In this document: positions 45,835-57,900 of the stretch, piece after piece
Layout of the letters: the number at the start of each line of letters is the position of its first letter
Numbering within the stretch: position 1 is the first letter of the stretch
Source: Phialocephala subalpina
Taxonomy: Eukaryota; Ascomycota; Leotiomycetes; Helotiales; Mollisiaceae
Direction of reading: 5' to 3'
Length of the DNA stretch: 64,000 bases
Assembly (NCBI GenBank): GCA_900073065.1
Contig: FJOG01000024.1
Span: forward strand, 89,115 to 153,114
Translations under genes and position numbers: made by a program
The notes under the pieces: model-generated
Databases searched by the model: none
Told to the model about the DNA's origin: nothing
The model's input: the letters and a program-made list of their open reading frames with translations, nothing else

Positions 45835-46437
45835 TTCCTCCGGTCGCAATCCTCTTCTGTCAATCGGGTCGCGTTCTGGGATTGCGGCTGAAGCGAAAGA
45901 TCAGCTTCAGCAAGCGATGACAGTTGAAAGTGGATTGATGCATGGCCAGCTGGGAATCACGCTGCTATTTGAAGAATTGGTGGTGGTGGTGGCTTGGTGT
46001 GAGGCGAAGCGAAAAGGCAACCAAAAAGGCGGGAGGAGAAATGGGAAAAGGCGAACAGTCATGTGATGAAGCAATTGTATTGGGATTATGGGGTTGGAGG
46101 TAATGTCAAGGAAATATGCGAGGCGCATAATATCAATTTCCAAAGTACTCGTCGGACTCCATGAGAATAAATTCAAGACTTAAAATCACCTGGAGATGAG
46201 TATGTCCTCTATCACGTGCTAGGTTTCTTGGCTCTTGCATCCCGCCTTCCGCCTTTTCGCTTAACTCCTTCCCCTTTTAAAACCCTTTCCATCTTTCCAT
46301 TTTCCTCCTTCCGGGCGATTTCCTTCTCCTTCCCCACATCCCTTTTTGATGCTTGCTCGCTTCATTTCAAAAGCCTCACTGTCACACTTCGAAAATTCCC
46401 AATGAAGTCCGGTCCTCATGTCCTGTTTCCGACTTTC
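45835..46437. other. Intergenic region
   Basis: Upstream region of the zinc-finger gene, with a GGTGGTGGTGG microrepeat near 45980. Pyrimidine-rich sequence follows at 46230-46380. No gene is supported, although a short 5' exon of the zinc-finger gene could lie here. Confidence 0.4.
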
Positions 46438-46632
46438 TCACAGAAGCTTCAACGCCCTCAACGCGTCATCAATCACTCGTTCTCGACACCGAACACAAAA
46501 TGTCTCCCGAATGAACCTCGTCACCCTCAGTTTCCGAAAGCACTGCCCGGTATTGCGTGCTCGTTTGCAGATTTTAGGGTCTGTGGTGATGTGATCGCAA
46601 CGTGAATGTCTGACCTCGGTGATTTTGCACAT
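46438..46632 (-). CDS. Small Cys/Arg-rich protein (64 aa)
   Basis: A single short exon starting MCKITEVRHSRCDHITTDP. It has six Cys and two His in a spacing (C..H..C.H, C, C, CVRC) like that of short fungal proteins with a putative zinc-binding fold that also begin MC.(8)C.H. It is strongly basic (RARNTGQCFRKLRVTRF) with no signal peptide or membrane segment. I cannot assign a function; a nuclear or cytosolic metal-binding peptide is the best guess. The start has a good context and the reading frame is compositionally protein-like, but the gene is short and unsupported by splicing. Confidence 0.45.
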   Translation of the reverse strand: MCKITEVRHSRCDHITTDPKICKRARNTGQCFRKLRVTRFIRETFCVRCRERVIDDALRALKLL

Positions 46633-47062
46633 TGTTTTGATTCAAGATATAGATGAGTGCTTCATTTGTGAGTCGGGATTCTGTGGTAAGAGAAATGGCT
46701 TGGTAGAATTTGGCATCAGAGATGAATGGTTGAGGTCCTGAGATATGGTAAATGGTTGAAAGCTGCCTTATTTATAAAAAAATTGTGACTGAGAGGCGTG
46801 ATGAAAAAGGATCAATCTAGGAGGTCAAGGCGAGGAGTAAATTATCAAATCTTAGGGCCCATAGGGAGAGCCAAATAGTGGGATACTTGGAGGGAAAACA
46901 AAAGGCAATGAAGATACTAGTAGTTTTGAAAAGGAGATGGTAAAAAGGGGGAGATAATCGCTAAGCGAGAAAGGAAAGGCGAAAGGGTATCAATTATTCT
47001 GGGAGAAGAGGATTCCAAGAAAACTTTGATGTTTGGGCAACCACATGACTTTCTCCCTAGGC
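46633..47062. other. Intergenic region
   Basis: AT-rich, purine-rich sequence with A/G runs (46780-47000). No gene is seen. Confidence 0.5.
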
Positions 47063-47609
47063 TCAAACAAGCTCCATGTCCTCTCTGCCCGAATCGTTCA
47101 ACCCCGAAGAGATATTCCCGGCGATTGAGGTAAAATGAGCCCCTTCATTCACCTTGTACCTTCTAGCCTCTGTATCTGAAGTCTTTCTCGTGAACACGGC
47201 AATGCTACATGGTTCTAGAAAGAAGATTGCGTCGCCCACTTTAGCATCCGGATGTACGATAGCTACAGTTACATCTGTTGAGTCGATCCATGCTAGTGTC
47301 GTTCCGCTCCCAAGAACTTCGCTCAACGTTGTGATTAAGCAATGAATTCCTTCCACGGAGAAGTCTGGGACATGAGCGGCTGTATTCTAAAGGGTGAGTA
47401 TTGTGGTAATGTGGTTGCATATAATGAGCTGGGGAGTTTACCAGGGGGGAGATCGTATTAATTGTCTGACAGGTAAGATTGATTAGGGAGTCGAACTTGC
47501 GACCGTTCTCGCAAGGTGTACCCTCCGACTTTAAACCACTATTCCTCCTATAATCGTTAGTCCGAACTCGTACAATAAGTGGTAGAATCCTCGCAGAATC
47601 AATTGACAC
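47063..47609 (-). pseudogene. C-terminal fragment, possibly HET-like
   Basis: On the minus strand an exon of about 107 codons ends at TGA 47063-47065. It includes VAIVHPDAKVGDAIFFLE, CSIAVFTRKTSDTEARRY and a tail NISSGLNDSGREDMELV. The GD-AIFFLE...FTRK block resembles the C-terminal region of fungal heterokaryon-incompatibility (HET) proteins, where the motif is usually GDxIxxLxG...FVLR. A preceding piece joins through GTAAAC ... TTTAG (NSGLKSEGTPCENGRKFDS), but no start or upstream HET domain can be found. It is therefore most likely a 5'-truncated remnant. The HET assignment is weak. Confidence 0.35.
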
Positions 47610-47830
47610 GAGGATTGCTTCAAAAGCAACGATAGTGAATAGGATCGAGAGATTCGCTCATAGTATTGTAATCAATCCACTCGATGAGTGAAAGATCGTA
47701 TATCAGCCCCTATGACCTAATTTGCCATGGCGCACTCTCTCTTTATCCTTGAGAGGCGTGCACATGCTCCGTAAGGCTTGAGCTTGCTTTGAAAAGAGGG
47801 AGTGCGAAACAGCTAGTAAGAGAGTCTCTA

Positions 47831-50800
47831 CTGTCAATTATCCTCAAAGCTCCAACTTCACCCCAGGATCCAAATCCAGAGCATAACTGGAGCAAACGAG
47901 AACAGTAAGCATTGCCGCCAGGAAACGTCCCCAACAAGCACAAAATCCCCCTAACTATGAAGGAGCGCTTCGATCTCGTCGCGAAGGTCGCCGTGTTCAG
48001 TCATGAAGTAACAGAGTGTTGTAGAGAGAAGGGACCTTATCTTGTACTCCAGCTCCTCACCTAGAGCTGCAGTACTGTATAGAGTGATACCAGCAACTCG
48101 GTCTCTTTTTAACGCCAAGCTCCACTTGGGAGAGAGGAGGCCGAGTATAAAACCATCACACGTTCTGATTTGACAAGTTAGCAGAACGCCCGAATGGCTA
48201 TGTGGTACGCACGTAGGAATCTAAGAAGGTGGAAAGTAATTACTCTCTATAGCCTCTTCCGTGCTTCACTAATCTTGCTCACATCCGCTTACCCAAGCTC
48301 CTCAAAGTCGGGGTGTGATGCCAAAGCAAAATGGGATGCATTCTGCTGTCAAGCTCGCACATATTGTTAACCATTGCTTCAAATTTCCCGATTTAAGAGG
48401 CTCTGAAGCTCGAGCTCCTTTGCGAAGAACCGAAGCGGGTTGCGATTGCGAAGAAGACACAGAAAAGTAAAGAAACCTTCACTTCAGTACGTTAGGGAGT
48501 CGAAGAAGGAGACGCCTAATGCTTCCAACGCGGTCCAAGTCTTGCTTGTTTGGTAATCAAGAATAAGTTCAAGAAGGAGAAATAGAGGTGTACATAGCCG
48601 CGTTTGTCCGTAAAAGATAGTGGCACTTGCCACTTCGGGAGAGGAAGCTATCTCTACCACTCCCTCGTACCTTCATCTCCTCTCCCTAATCCCAAACGGC
48701 ACCATTGAAGGTCCCGGCATAGAAACTCCCATGCCTTATCTCGAAAACACAGCAAACCAGATGGCACTCTAACTTCTCCAAAAATGAGAAAACGGAGATT
48801 ACTGCCAGATTTTTGAAAGCCTCCGTGGTGCTTCACGACCGCAGAAACCCACAACTTTCGGGAAGCTTGCTCAAGCACGATAGCGGAATGCTACCCCGAA
48901 GGAGTTAAACACAGAGTGACTGTCAAGTATCCTTCGAGCCCTCCGACTTCGAGACCCCGGGCTTTAGGCTCCTCCACGAAACGGGGTAGGAACAGCTAGA
49001 AGAGAAGCAAGATAGTCACGACCACAATACTAAGCCGCCGCTAAAGTAAGATACGGACACACAAAACAACTCCCACGGCCATGTCTCTGTCGACGCCTTG
49101 AGTTTGTGATGACGAGCAAGTTTGAGGTGTTGAGGTATAAGTACTTGGTCTCGAGGAAGGAATGACACTTACCAGTTCCCAGAAACGAAGCACTCTCTAC
49201 CCTCCCTTGTACCTTCATCTCTCCTCAACATCCCCAAACGGCATCATTGAAGCTATAAAAAGACCAAACCACTAATTCAATCTCATTAGCAGGACAAAAT
49301 CAATTAACGTTAGCTTACGAAAGGAGAGGATAGCTGCCAAAAGCTCGCCCCTGCCTCGATCTGCCAGACTTGCTCTTGGCTCCGAGAATGCTCAAATAGC
49401 CAAGCTGGCCCGATGCGTGGAAGCGAAGTCGGCGAGGGGTTAAGGTTTGTTGTCAACAACGATTTCGCTGTCAATCACCTCTAGACCCTCGACCGAATCT
49501 GTGGATTCAATACCAGGGGCCGGGAGTAAAGAGATGTCAACCCACAACTCAATGAGTCCGCTGCCGTAACCAGCATGACTACCTACTCTACGGGACCGAG
49601 ACATCCTACACCACGATAATACATCAGTGCTTGATCTTGGGCGGTTTTGGAGCAAATCAAAACTCTGGGGGGAGGGGTCGGATTTATAACACTTATCCCT
49701 CACTCCTCGCCCAGCCCCGCAATCGCCCGCGACTCGATATCTCTTTACGTCGGAATTCACTTTGGAAACTCTCAAGGAGCAGGAAGGAGAGCTCGAGGTA
49801 TATAAAGATCACCCCTACAACCCAGAAAAAGCATCAATCGAAACTGCGGAGAGAAGCAAAGGCTAGAAATTGGGAGGGACAAATATGTGTGCGCGCCCCT
49901 AGCTTAAACTACCATATTGACGCATTTAATGGCATATTGCTTTGAAAACGTTCGCTTAGTATAGCGTGAGGTTTTGATGTGACTCTAAATTTCTTGATAG
50001 AAGGAGGATGGCTTTCGTTGTCAAACACGTCCTCGCTGCCAATCCTCCTTAAAATTCTCAAACCTCACTCCGGGATGCGAGTCCAGAGCAGGGAAGGAGC
50101 GAAAGATACCAGCGCTTGGTTTCAGCCAGCCCGCTGCTTAGCAAGCACACCCCTCTTTCATGAGATCGCAGACAACTCGTCATAGTCAGTATCGTTGGAG
50201 AGGCTCTTGATTGCGGGTGCTTCAGAGTGTTGCTCAGAGAGAGACGCTGATTTTATACCCCGCTGCTCATCGTTCAATCACTCGATTCACCGTGACGGGC
50301 GCCATTCATTTCTTTCGTCGACGTCAGACGTCACACGAGAAGTATTGCAAGCAGTGTCGGGAAGGGCGTGGGTATAAAACAACCAAGCCTCGTCTCAAAC
50401 GCCAGCAAAGTCCAAAATATTGGGAAGTCTTCGATGATGGATGGCGAAGGTAACTGTCGAGGCCTTTGCGGCTCTGCATTCCACGCCCCGGTGGATGTCA
50501 GAATGCTGGCTCAGTCTTGGCCTTGACATGGGTGTTCTGCGCAAGGCTGAGATTTGGTTCTTGAGAAGGTAAAGACGAATGTTGTTGTCAAACCATCCCC
50601 CATTATCAACCCCGCCGCAAAATCTCCACCAAGCTACTACCATGGCGCAGAGTCCATCTCGCGGGAGCAGTTGCGAAGAAGAAGTTGCACGAAACACATT
50701 CACGTGCCCACGACGAAGTGCTGATCGCGCACGAAACACAGATGGACTCTCGCAATATGAACCGGACCTCAAACCGCTCTGTGCCATGCCGAGAAATCCA

Positions 50801-51450
50801 AGGAGGAGGAGGGGTAATTATACTCAGTACCCTGAAGAGGTGGTGGCACTTGCCAAAAGGAAGTACTCGCCCCCTCTGTTTGGCATATCTCGATCTCAAC
50901 GTTCGCGTGCGCTAGAACTCAAGGTATATAAACACCAACGCCCCATCTCGAAGACAGCAGCGGACTCCAAAATGCTCGGAACAGTTTGACTGGGACGACG
51001 AAGGCAGCTGGCGAAGCAGACTTCTTCCCTGCAACTCGTGATTTTCACATCAGGTGTGCCCTTGACTTCCAAGACCTTAGCTGATACCACCTTCGCGAGG
51101 CATGAATCTGGTTTAGGAAAGAAGAGGATTTTGTCAAATACCCCTTCGCTGTCAAAACACCCCCAAACTTCCGGCTTCGAGGTAACCAAGCCAAGCTTCG
51201 AAGAGAAGAACGACCACCTAAAAAAGAACTAGACCCGCAACACCAAATCGCGTCTCAGATAGGATAAGCTGCTACAGAACAGACACTTCTCTGCCAAACG
51301 TCTCGCGCCAATATTGGGCTTGGGATGGCGAAGGAGTGAGGAGGAGGTATATATACTCAAGTTCGATGGCAAAAGTAGTGGCACTTGCCACTTCCCGACC
51401 ACCGCACCTACCATGTTTATATTCACTACGAATACCAGGTTACACGATTA
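47831..51450. repeat. Decayed tandem array, about seven units of roughly 550 bp
   Basis: Three landmark motifs recur in the same order at near-constant spacing. Box 1 (CTGTCAATTATCC / GTTGTCAAACACG type) is near 47831, 48346, 48920, 49468, 50017, 50584 and 51149. Box 2, the near-palindrome GTGGCACTTGCCACTTC or a decayed form, is near 48079, 48620, 49161, 49755, 50290, 50842 and 51377. Box 3 (GTATATAAA or GTATAAAA followed by ACCA) is near 48150, 48715, 49257, 49797, 50369 and 50928. Longer stretches align too: the text after box 3 at 48715, 50369 and 50928 shares TATCTCGAAAACACAGCA-like sequence, and 47840 and 50045 share a 50-bp block ending TCCAGAGCA. No conserved reading frame runs through the units and no transposon ends are visible. 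The family of origin is unknown. Confidence 0.7.
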
Positions 51451-51948
51451 TACAGAATGACGAGAATCTTTCATTCACCTCCTCATCCTCTTTCTACCTA
51501 CACACTATATACAACAATGAATGACACGAATATTCCCAACCCATCCATCCCCCTCGCTGATGCAAAATCCAAGATACAGTAAACGATCGTTCGAAAAACA
51601 ACTCGGCGACAAAAGAAAAAGGGTATTCGCAATCTCGGTCGTTGAATGTGCAGTATATGCCGTATAAGTCTGTGCATGAGCCACCAGTCCGGTAAACCCA
51701 GGGTATCGTCGAATATAACAGTCAGTCAGTCTAGTATTATCTCCTCCACTTCCTTCTCATCTTCACAATATCCTCTCATCTCCCATTTTCATTCATACAA
51801 AAGAAATCCCCCACTCCTTGCTATCCTAGCGCATCCACATCCCCAGCCTCAACTGCGTCAAAGACGGCGCATGTCGATGCTGGTGCCTCCACTCCGATAA
51901 ACTCGACATCGAGTGAGGACGAAGCCGAGGCTTCGCACCATCATCGAT
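51451..51948. other. Intergenic region
   Basis: CT/CA-rich 3' flank of the coiled-coil gene. No gene is seen. Confidence 0.5.
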
Positions 51949-54900
51949 TCACCAATCCCTCACACTCTTCCCCTCCCTCCTGCTCCCCATCCCACCACCA
52001 TACTCCTCAACCGTAGTCTGACTCTCATCGTCATCATAAAACCCCGCGTCAGAAAAATCCTCCGCCCTCGCATCAGCATCATAACTACTCTTCCTCATCA
52101 TCGGCGGCGTACTCGGTCCCGCTGCACCAACACGACTCTTCGCCGGACTCGCTCTCACAGGTTGTCTAGGCATCGATCTCGCCTGAGCCATCGTCATTTT
52201 ATTCCCCGTACTCCCGAACGCGGTAGGTTGTTCATTACTGCTCGTGCTGAGACTATGTCGTAATGTTGTGGGAGGAGTACCTTGACGTGCTGTGCTTGCG
52301 GGTGGCGTAAGAAGACCGGAGAGAAAGCTGTTCTGGTTTCCTGGGCTTGAGCGTGCGGGTGTCGACGAATTACTTCTCGATTGTCCAGCCTGCATCTCCT
52401 GACCAAGATCCGATCGTCCCTTCCGCCAGTTACCCCAAGCAGCGGCTAAAGGACCAACGGCTTGTGCAACTCGCGGGCTGGAGGCTACGTCACGGAGACT
52501 GGCGGCGATGTTGGGAAGGTTGATGGAGGAGCCTCCGTTCATGGCTCGTTCGCGTTCTTGTTCTTCCATCTGAAGGTTGGCGCGGAGGCGGATGGCTGCG
52601 TCGCGGACGCGTTCTGCGTCGAATTGTTCGGCCTCGAGTGATTGGACGATGTCTTGTAGGTCACCTTTGCGGACGGCGAGGAGTTCGCGGAGCCACATGA
52701 TCTCGTCGTCTCGCTTCTGGATCTTGGTTGGTGCGTCGAGGTCCATGGTCGAGAGAGTAGCTTCTAGTTGCTCAATCGTAGCTTCGCGATCTTGCAATTG
52801 TTCTTGAAGCACCATGATGCTTTCGCGCAGAGCTTGAGGTGAGATCTTCTCTGGCAATTCCATACCACGAGAAATTGGCTTGTGTTGAGCAGGACCTGAG
52901 GTGCTTGCTGATCGAGCTGTCTTTGCCGCGGTGGCTGCAGCTGCTGCAGCTTGGTTGGCGATCTCAAGCTTCTCTTCGAGGTGCACAACACGATTTTGGA
53001 GATGCTCAGTCTTGGCTGAAGAAAGTGATAGACGTTCCAAAAGATGCTGCTCTGATCGTTCGGCATCCTCAATGGCGTTGTTGAGTTGTCGCTTGTGCTG
53101 TGTCTCCAGATCTTCGATGGCATCAGCTTGTTTGCGTTTCATCTCTTCCCAAACAGACTGCTTTGTCGTCTCAGCCTCCTCGAGAAGCATTTCGCTCTTG
53201 GCTCTGGCCGTGTCGGCATCTAGCTTGACCTGGTCAAGTTCTGCGCGGACTCGAGCGACTTGATTCTCAAGATCCTCACGGACGACGTTGACTTGGTTGT
53301 TGGCAAAGTCGACCTGAGTTTGCATGTAGTGAGTCGTGCGTTGAACTTCCGCCAAGCCAGATTCCTTCGCCTCCTCGAACTCTCGCTTGTACCTCATCGC
53401 ATCCTTGAGAGCGACATGATTTTCTTGTCTCAGATCCTCAATCAATAAGTCAAGCTTCTTGGCATCATTGACAGCACGCATACCCTCCCTTTCACCAGCT
53501 TCCAACCTCTCAATCTCGGTCTCCAGTCGTTCCCTCGTCCTAGCTTCGGCCTGGAGTTTGGCATCGAGAACCTCTTGTCGGGCAAGGAGCTCAGCTTCCT
53601 TCTTGGCGCGGCGGGCGTTCTCTTCGGAAATGTCACGGGCGGCTCTGGCCATATCCTCCTGCAGATCCATTAATTTCCCTCTCATGCCTTCGCGGACTCG
53701 GATACTTTCCTCCATCTGAGTCCTCAGGCTATCGATCGTACGCCTCAATTCCTTGTTTGTCTCATTGGCCTGCTCCGCATCGTCACTGTGTCGTCTTGCG
53801 GCCTCCAGTGCCCGTTCGGCCTCAATCTGCCAGCGTTGGGTTTCTTTATTTGCTTCGCGCAGATCGATTTCTGTAATGTTAATCCGGTTCTGGAGCTCGG
53901 ACTGGGATCTTTGGGCATTGTCTTGAGCGGCTTCAAGTAAGGCGATTCGCATTGTGGTTTTAGCACGCTGCTCCTCAACACTTCTTACCTTCATGTCACT
54001 TTCATCGACAATCTCACGGATCTTGATTTCCCGTTCATCCATGGCTTCCCGAAGGCGGACTTCCTCTTCTGAAGAGATGCGGAGCAATCTCTGGACTTCA
54101 GCAAGACGATCCTCGGCAGCACGGCGGGTCTTCACTTCCTGTTCGGTCTTGTCCTCGGTACGGCCAAGTCGCTCCTCCAGGTCGGCAACACGAGAACTAC
54201 TTTCGCCCTCTGCACGAAGCAGCTTCTCCTCGAGGTCCGCGATTCTAGCCTTGTACTCGGCTTCCCTGGCAATGGCGGCTTCGTCGATGACAGGTTTGGC
54301 AGGTGTAAGCTTCTCCTCGAGATCAGCGATTCGCTGTCTGTACTCTGTTTCACGAGCAGCCGCAGCCTCATCGAAGAATGGCTGAGGAGTAGAAGGCATG
54401 CGTCTCTCGACAGCTTCCTCGACGATGTTCCTGAGATCCTCACCACGAAGATCCAAGCGCATTGAAGCACCAAATTGCTCCTTCATCTCCTCTAGTGCCT
54501 TTAGCATACGTGAGTCGGGCGCTTCAGATGATGTAGTCGCGGTCTGTGGTCTTGATGGTTGATGTGCGTTCAATGCTTCGGTGACGATGGCTCGAATCTT
54601 CTCCATCTTCGGGTCTCTCCTAGGACTCAATGATCGGCGTGGGTTGTCATCATCCTCATCATCAGCATCACTGAGCGCACCAGAGACACTGCGTCTTTGA
54701 CGGCGACTTGACGGAGCTCGAGCGGCCATCATATCGAGAGACATTTGGATAGTCTCGAGAGTCCTCTCCAATGGGTCAAGTCTTTCAGCCAAAAGACCGC
54801 CAACAAGTTCATTGACGTGATTGTCGAAAAACTGTGCTCTTGGTTGAAGCTTGGCTTCCTCAGTCTCGCTAAGGACATCATCCCACTCACTCGGAGGCAA

Positions 54901-57900
54901 GCTATCGACGGTGCCAAGTCTGCGGACTGGAGACTCGTAGTTCTGCGGTGGTGTCTCCCCCACGAATGGATCTTCAGGTACACGACCAAATACTCCGGAC
55001 TGGCCAGGCAAAGGATGGAATCGTCTTGGACTTGGGCTAGGAGCATCGCTTCGCATAAGGTTCTGAGGCAATAACCGTATTGGCGACGACGAGTTCTCCG
55101 GCATTTGGACTTGTCTTTGAGGACTCGGTTGAAGCCATGTTGGAACCTCGTCGCGAAGAGGAGCCGACTGCTCAATCTGGTTCATGTGATTCATGATGTC
55201 GTCAATCTCGTCGATTGATTGCTCGTGGATGGCCTTGGGCTCCTCTTGGTCTTGTTCTGAAACATACGATGGCTCTTCGGTGTACGTTGCAGGACTTGAT
55301 GGGCCTGGCAATGAGTCTTGGAATTGCATAAACTCGCGATGATCCAGGTTCACCTCGGGTGAAGCCACTTCTTCGGGTGTTGGGCTTCGAGCATATCGAG
55401 AAGCACCCAGACCTCCTGAGGTTGGTACAGAAACTGGAGCAGATGGATTTGGAGCCGCAGCTGGTGCTTCTGTGGGAATCGGTGGTGATGGCTGTCCAAA
55501 TGTGAAGTTGAAAGCACCAGGTCTGAACTCGAACGGTTTCGCAGTAGCCGACAGTGATGAAAGACTCTTCTTGTGTCCCTTGGGCTTCTCAGGCTCAACG
55601 GGTGTTTGAGGCTCATCAGACGAAAGTGCATAGTTGCCGTAAGCAGGAAGACCAGAACCGTATCTTTTCGATGTGATGGGTCTGGCGGCATTGAAGTCCG
55701 CAGCCTGGTTTTGATTGTCGAATTCCCAGGGCGCAAAGTCCTTGCCCCCTGACTGGGGAGAGTTCATGGAGAAGTCGCGCGCATGAGTCTTGGCAGGAGC
55801 AGCCGAAGTCTCTTCTTCGCCACTGTCGCCCAATGGTGCAGAATTCTCTTTGTCCGCAGGCTTGGTAGCAGCTGGTGTGCTTTCTTTTGGTGGTGATTGT
55901 TCTCGTGTAGTCTCGCCCAAAGGCATGCTGTCGGCGAACAATGGCACGGAATCGCCACCGTCTTTACCTGCTTTCGATCTCTTGAATCGTCCCTCGCCCT
56001 GAGTGATGCGACCGTCTTTGCCCTCCATGGTCTCGTCTTCCAGAATCCTGGCTTCACTGCTGTCAGGTCGGATAATTGGGATGGCCTTGGACTTTTTAGT
56101 CGGTTTCGAGATGCCAAGAGCGTTCAGATCAATGCTGCCGAAGATAGAGGTTCTAAGACCCTCGCTTCCTGAGCCCATCGAATCGGACAAGTTTGCAGCT
56201 TGTGGAGTGAATGCAGGAGCATCGGGTCTAAAGCTTGGTCCCGATGCCGAAAAGCTGAATTCGCTTTGACCAGGAGTGAATGCAGGTGCGCCAACATTGA
56301 TTCTGCCTTTAGAGCTGGCAATTGAGTGATTGCTGAAATGGCTGGAAGTAGCAGATACAGGGGGAGCAAATGCAGCATAGGCGCTGACAGGTGGCGGTTG
56401 GAAGGTGTTCGCACCAAATGCGAATTGATTTGGTAATGGATTGAATACGTTTTTCGGATCGAATTTGAACTCCTTGGCTGCCACATTGAGCTTCGACATG
56501 GATGGCTTCGTAGCATGACCACGTTTGGGGATAGTGCTATCTTCAGTGTGATTGGCATCGGAATCAGCCCACGGGTTGCTGGCGGCTGACATTGCTCTGC
56601 CATGTCCACTGTGTCCACTGGTAGATAGGTCCATAGTGGGAATTGGCGTGCCCAAGTTGCTTGGATTGGTCTCAATATCTGAGAGATCTGGTTTGGCAGC
56701 AGCTCCAAGTAACTCTGGTTTGTTCTCCTGGCCACTCTCCTCGCTGTCCTGGAATGGTCGTTGCGACAAAGAATGACCTCTGCTGTGGGGTTGAGGATGG
56801 TGAAGAATTGGACCTTCATCGTCATCAGTGGCATATTGAGAAGCACCAAGTCCCTGCGGTGCGGATGGCTGTCGAGCGTGGGATACAGTTGCAGGCTTAT
56901 CGAAGCCATCCTCTGCCTTGTCGGAATGCGGGCTGTAGTCCTCATGCTCGAGCTGTCGCTGGAATTGCTCCTCGAGATGGTATTCCGCATCATCAATCTC
57001 CTTCTGCAAGCTAGCGCTAGGATTGTGCTTGATTTGTCTGGCTTCGGGCGTCTTAGACGGACTCTTGGATGGCAGGTCTTCATCCTCAGTCTCTCGAACC
57101 TCTTGTAGACGTGGTGATGCTCTAGCACTCAGCTGTAATTGCTGTTGGTGGGTAAGCTGTGTTTGAAGTATCTGTTGACGTTGCTGCAGCTGTGACAGCA
57201 TGTCTCCATTTTGCGGAAAATAGCCATCTTGAGAGAACGGCGATGCTGGAGACATCATTGATTGAAGATTGGCCAACGATGGGGATCCACCCCGAGCATG
57301 ACCTTGCTGGTAAAGCATTTGTTGCGGGGACCAAACGCCAGGCGATTGCTGCTGAGGGTACTGGAACGGAGACCCGAATGGATGTTCGCCTGAGAAAGAT
57401 ACAGATGCTCTTGGATTGAATTTTCCTTGCATATGTGCTTGCATCGAAGCTGGAGATGCGATGGATCCAGGATTCGAGCTTTGGCTAGTTGACATACCGG
57501 CTCCTGGCATCAAAGTTGGCGAGAATGGGTTTGGCTGATGGGTTATATGGCTGGAGTTTGCTGATGATGTCGGCAAAGGTGGAGAAAACGGCAGAGGAGG
57601 GTATTGCATCGATACGCGACGGCTCATGTTGGAGACAGCCGGAGATATAGTTGGAGCTGGAGGATCCTCGTCGCCGAACGATACTCCAAGGGCACGTAAT
57701 TTAGCTTCACTGAGCTCCCTCACATAGGCGTCCCATTCTATAACACCAAGATATTAGTGAAACGTTCATCATATTTGCCGTGCGTCAACAAGGTGAGGCG
57801 TTCAGGCTTGGAAGCAAGGGGTTCGCAGAGAATGCAAAAGAGGCCTTGAAATAGAATAGTGTATGTCTCACCTGCTTTATCAGGGATACTGATTCTGAAA

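Noticed and set aside
47450..47530. tRNA-like text on the minus strand (AGTGGTTTAAAG ... GGTCGCAAGTTCGACTCCC)
   Set aside because: D-arm and T-loop boxes look suggestive, but the T stem and anticodon stem do not pair and no acceptor stem can be drawn.
50395..50989. 130- and 136-codon frames on opposite strands inside the tandem array
   Set aside because: Not conserved between array units, so unlikely to be the original coding content.
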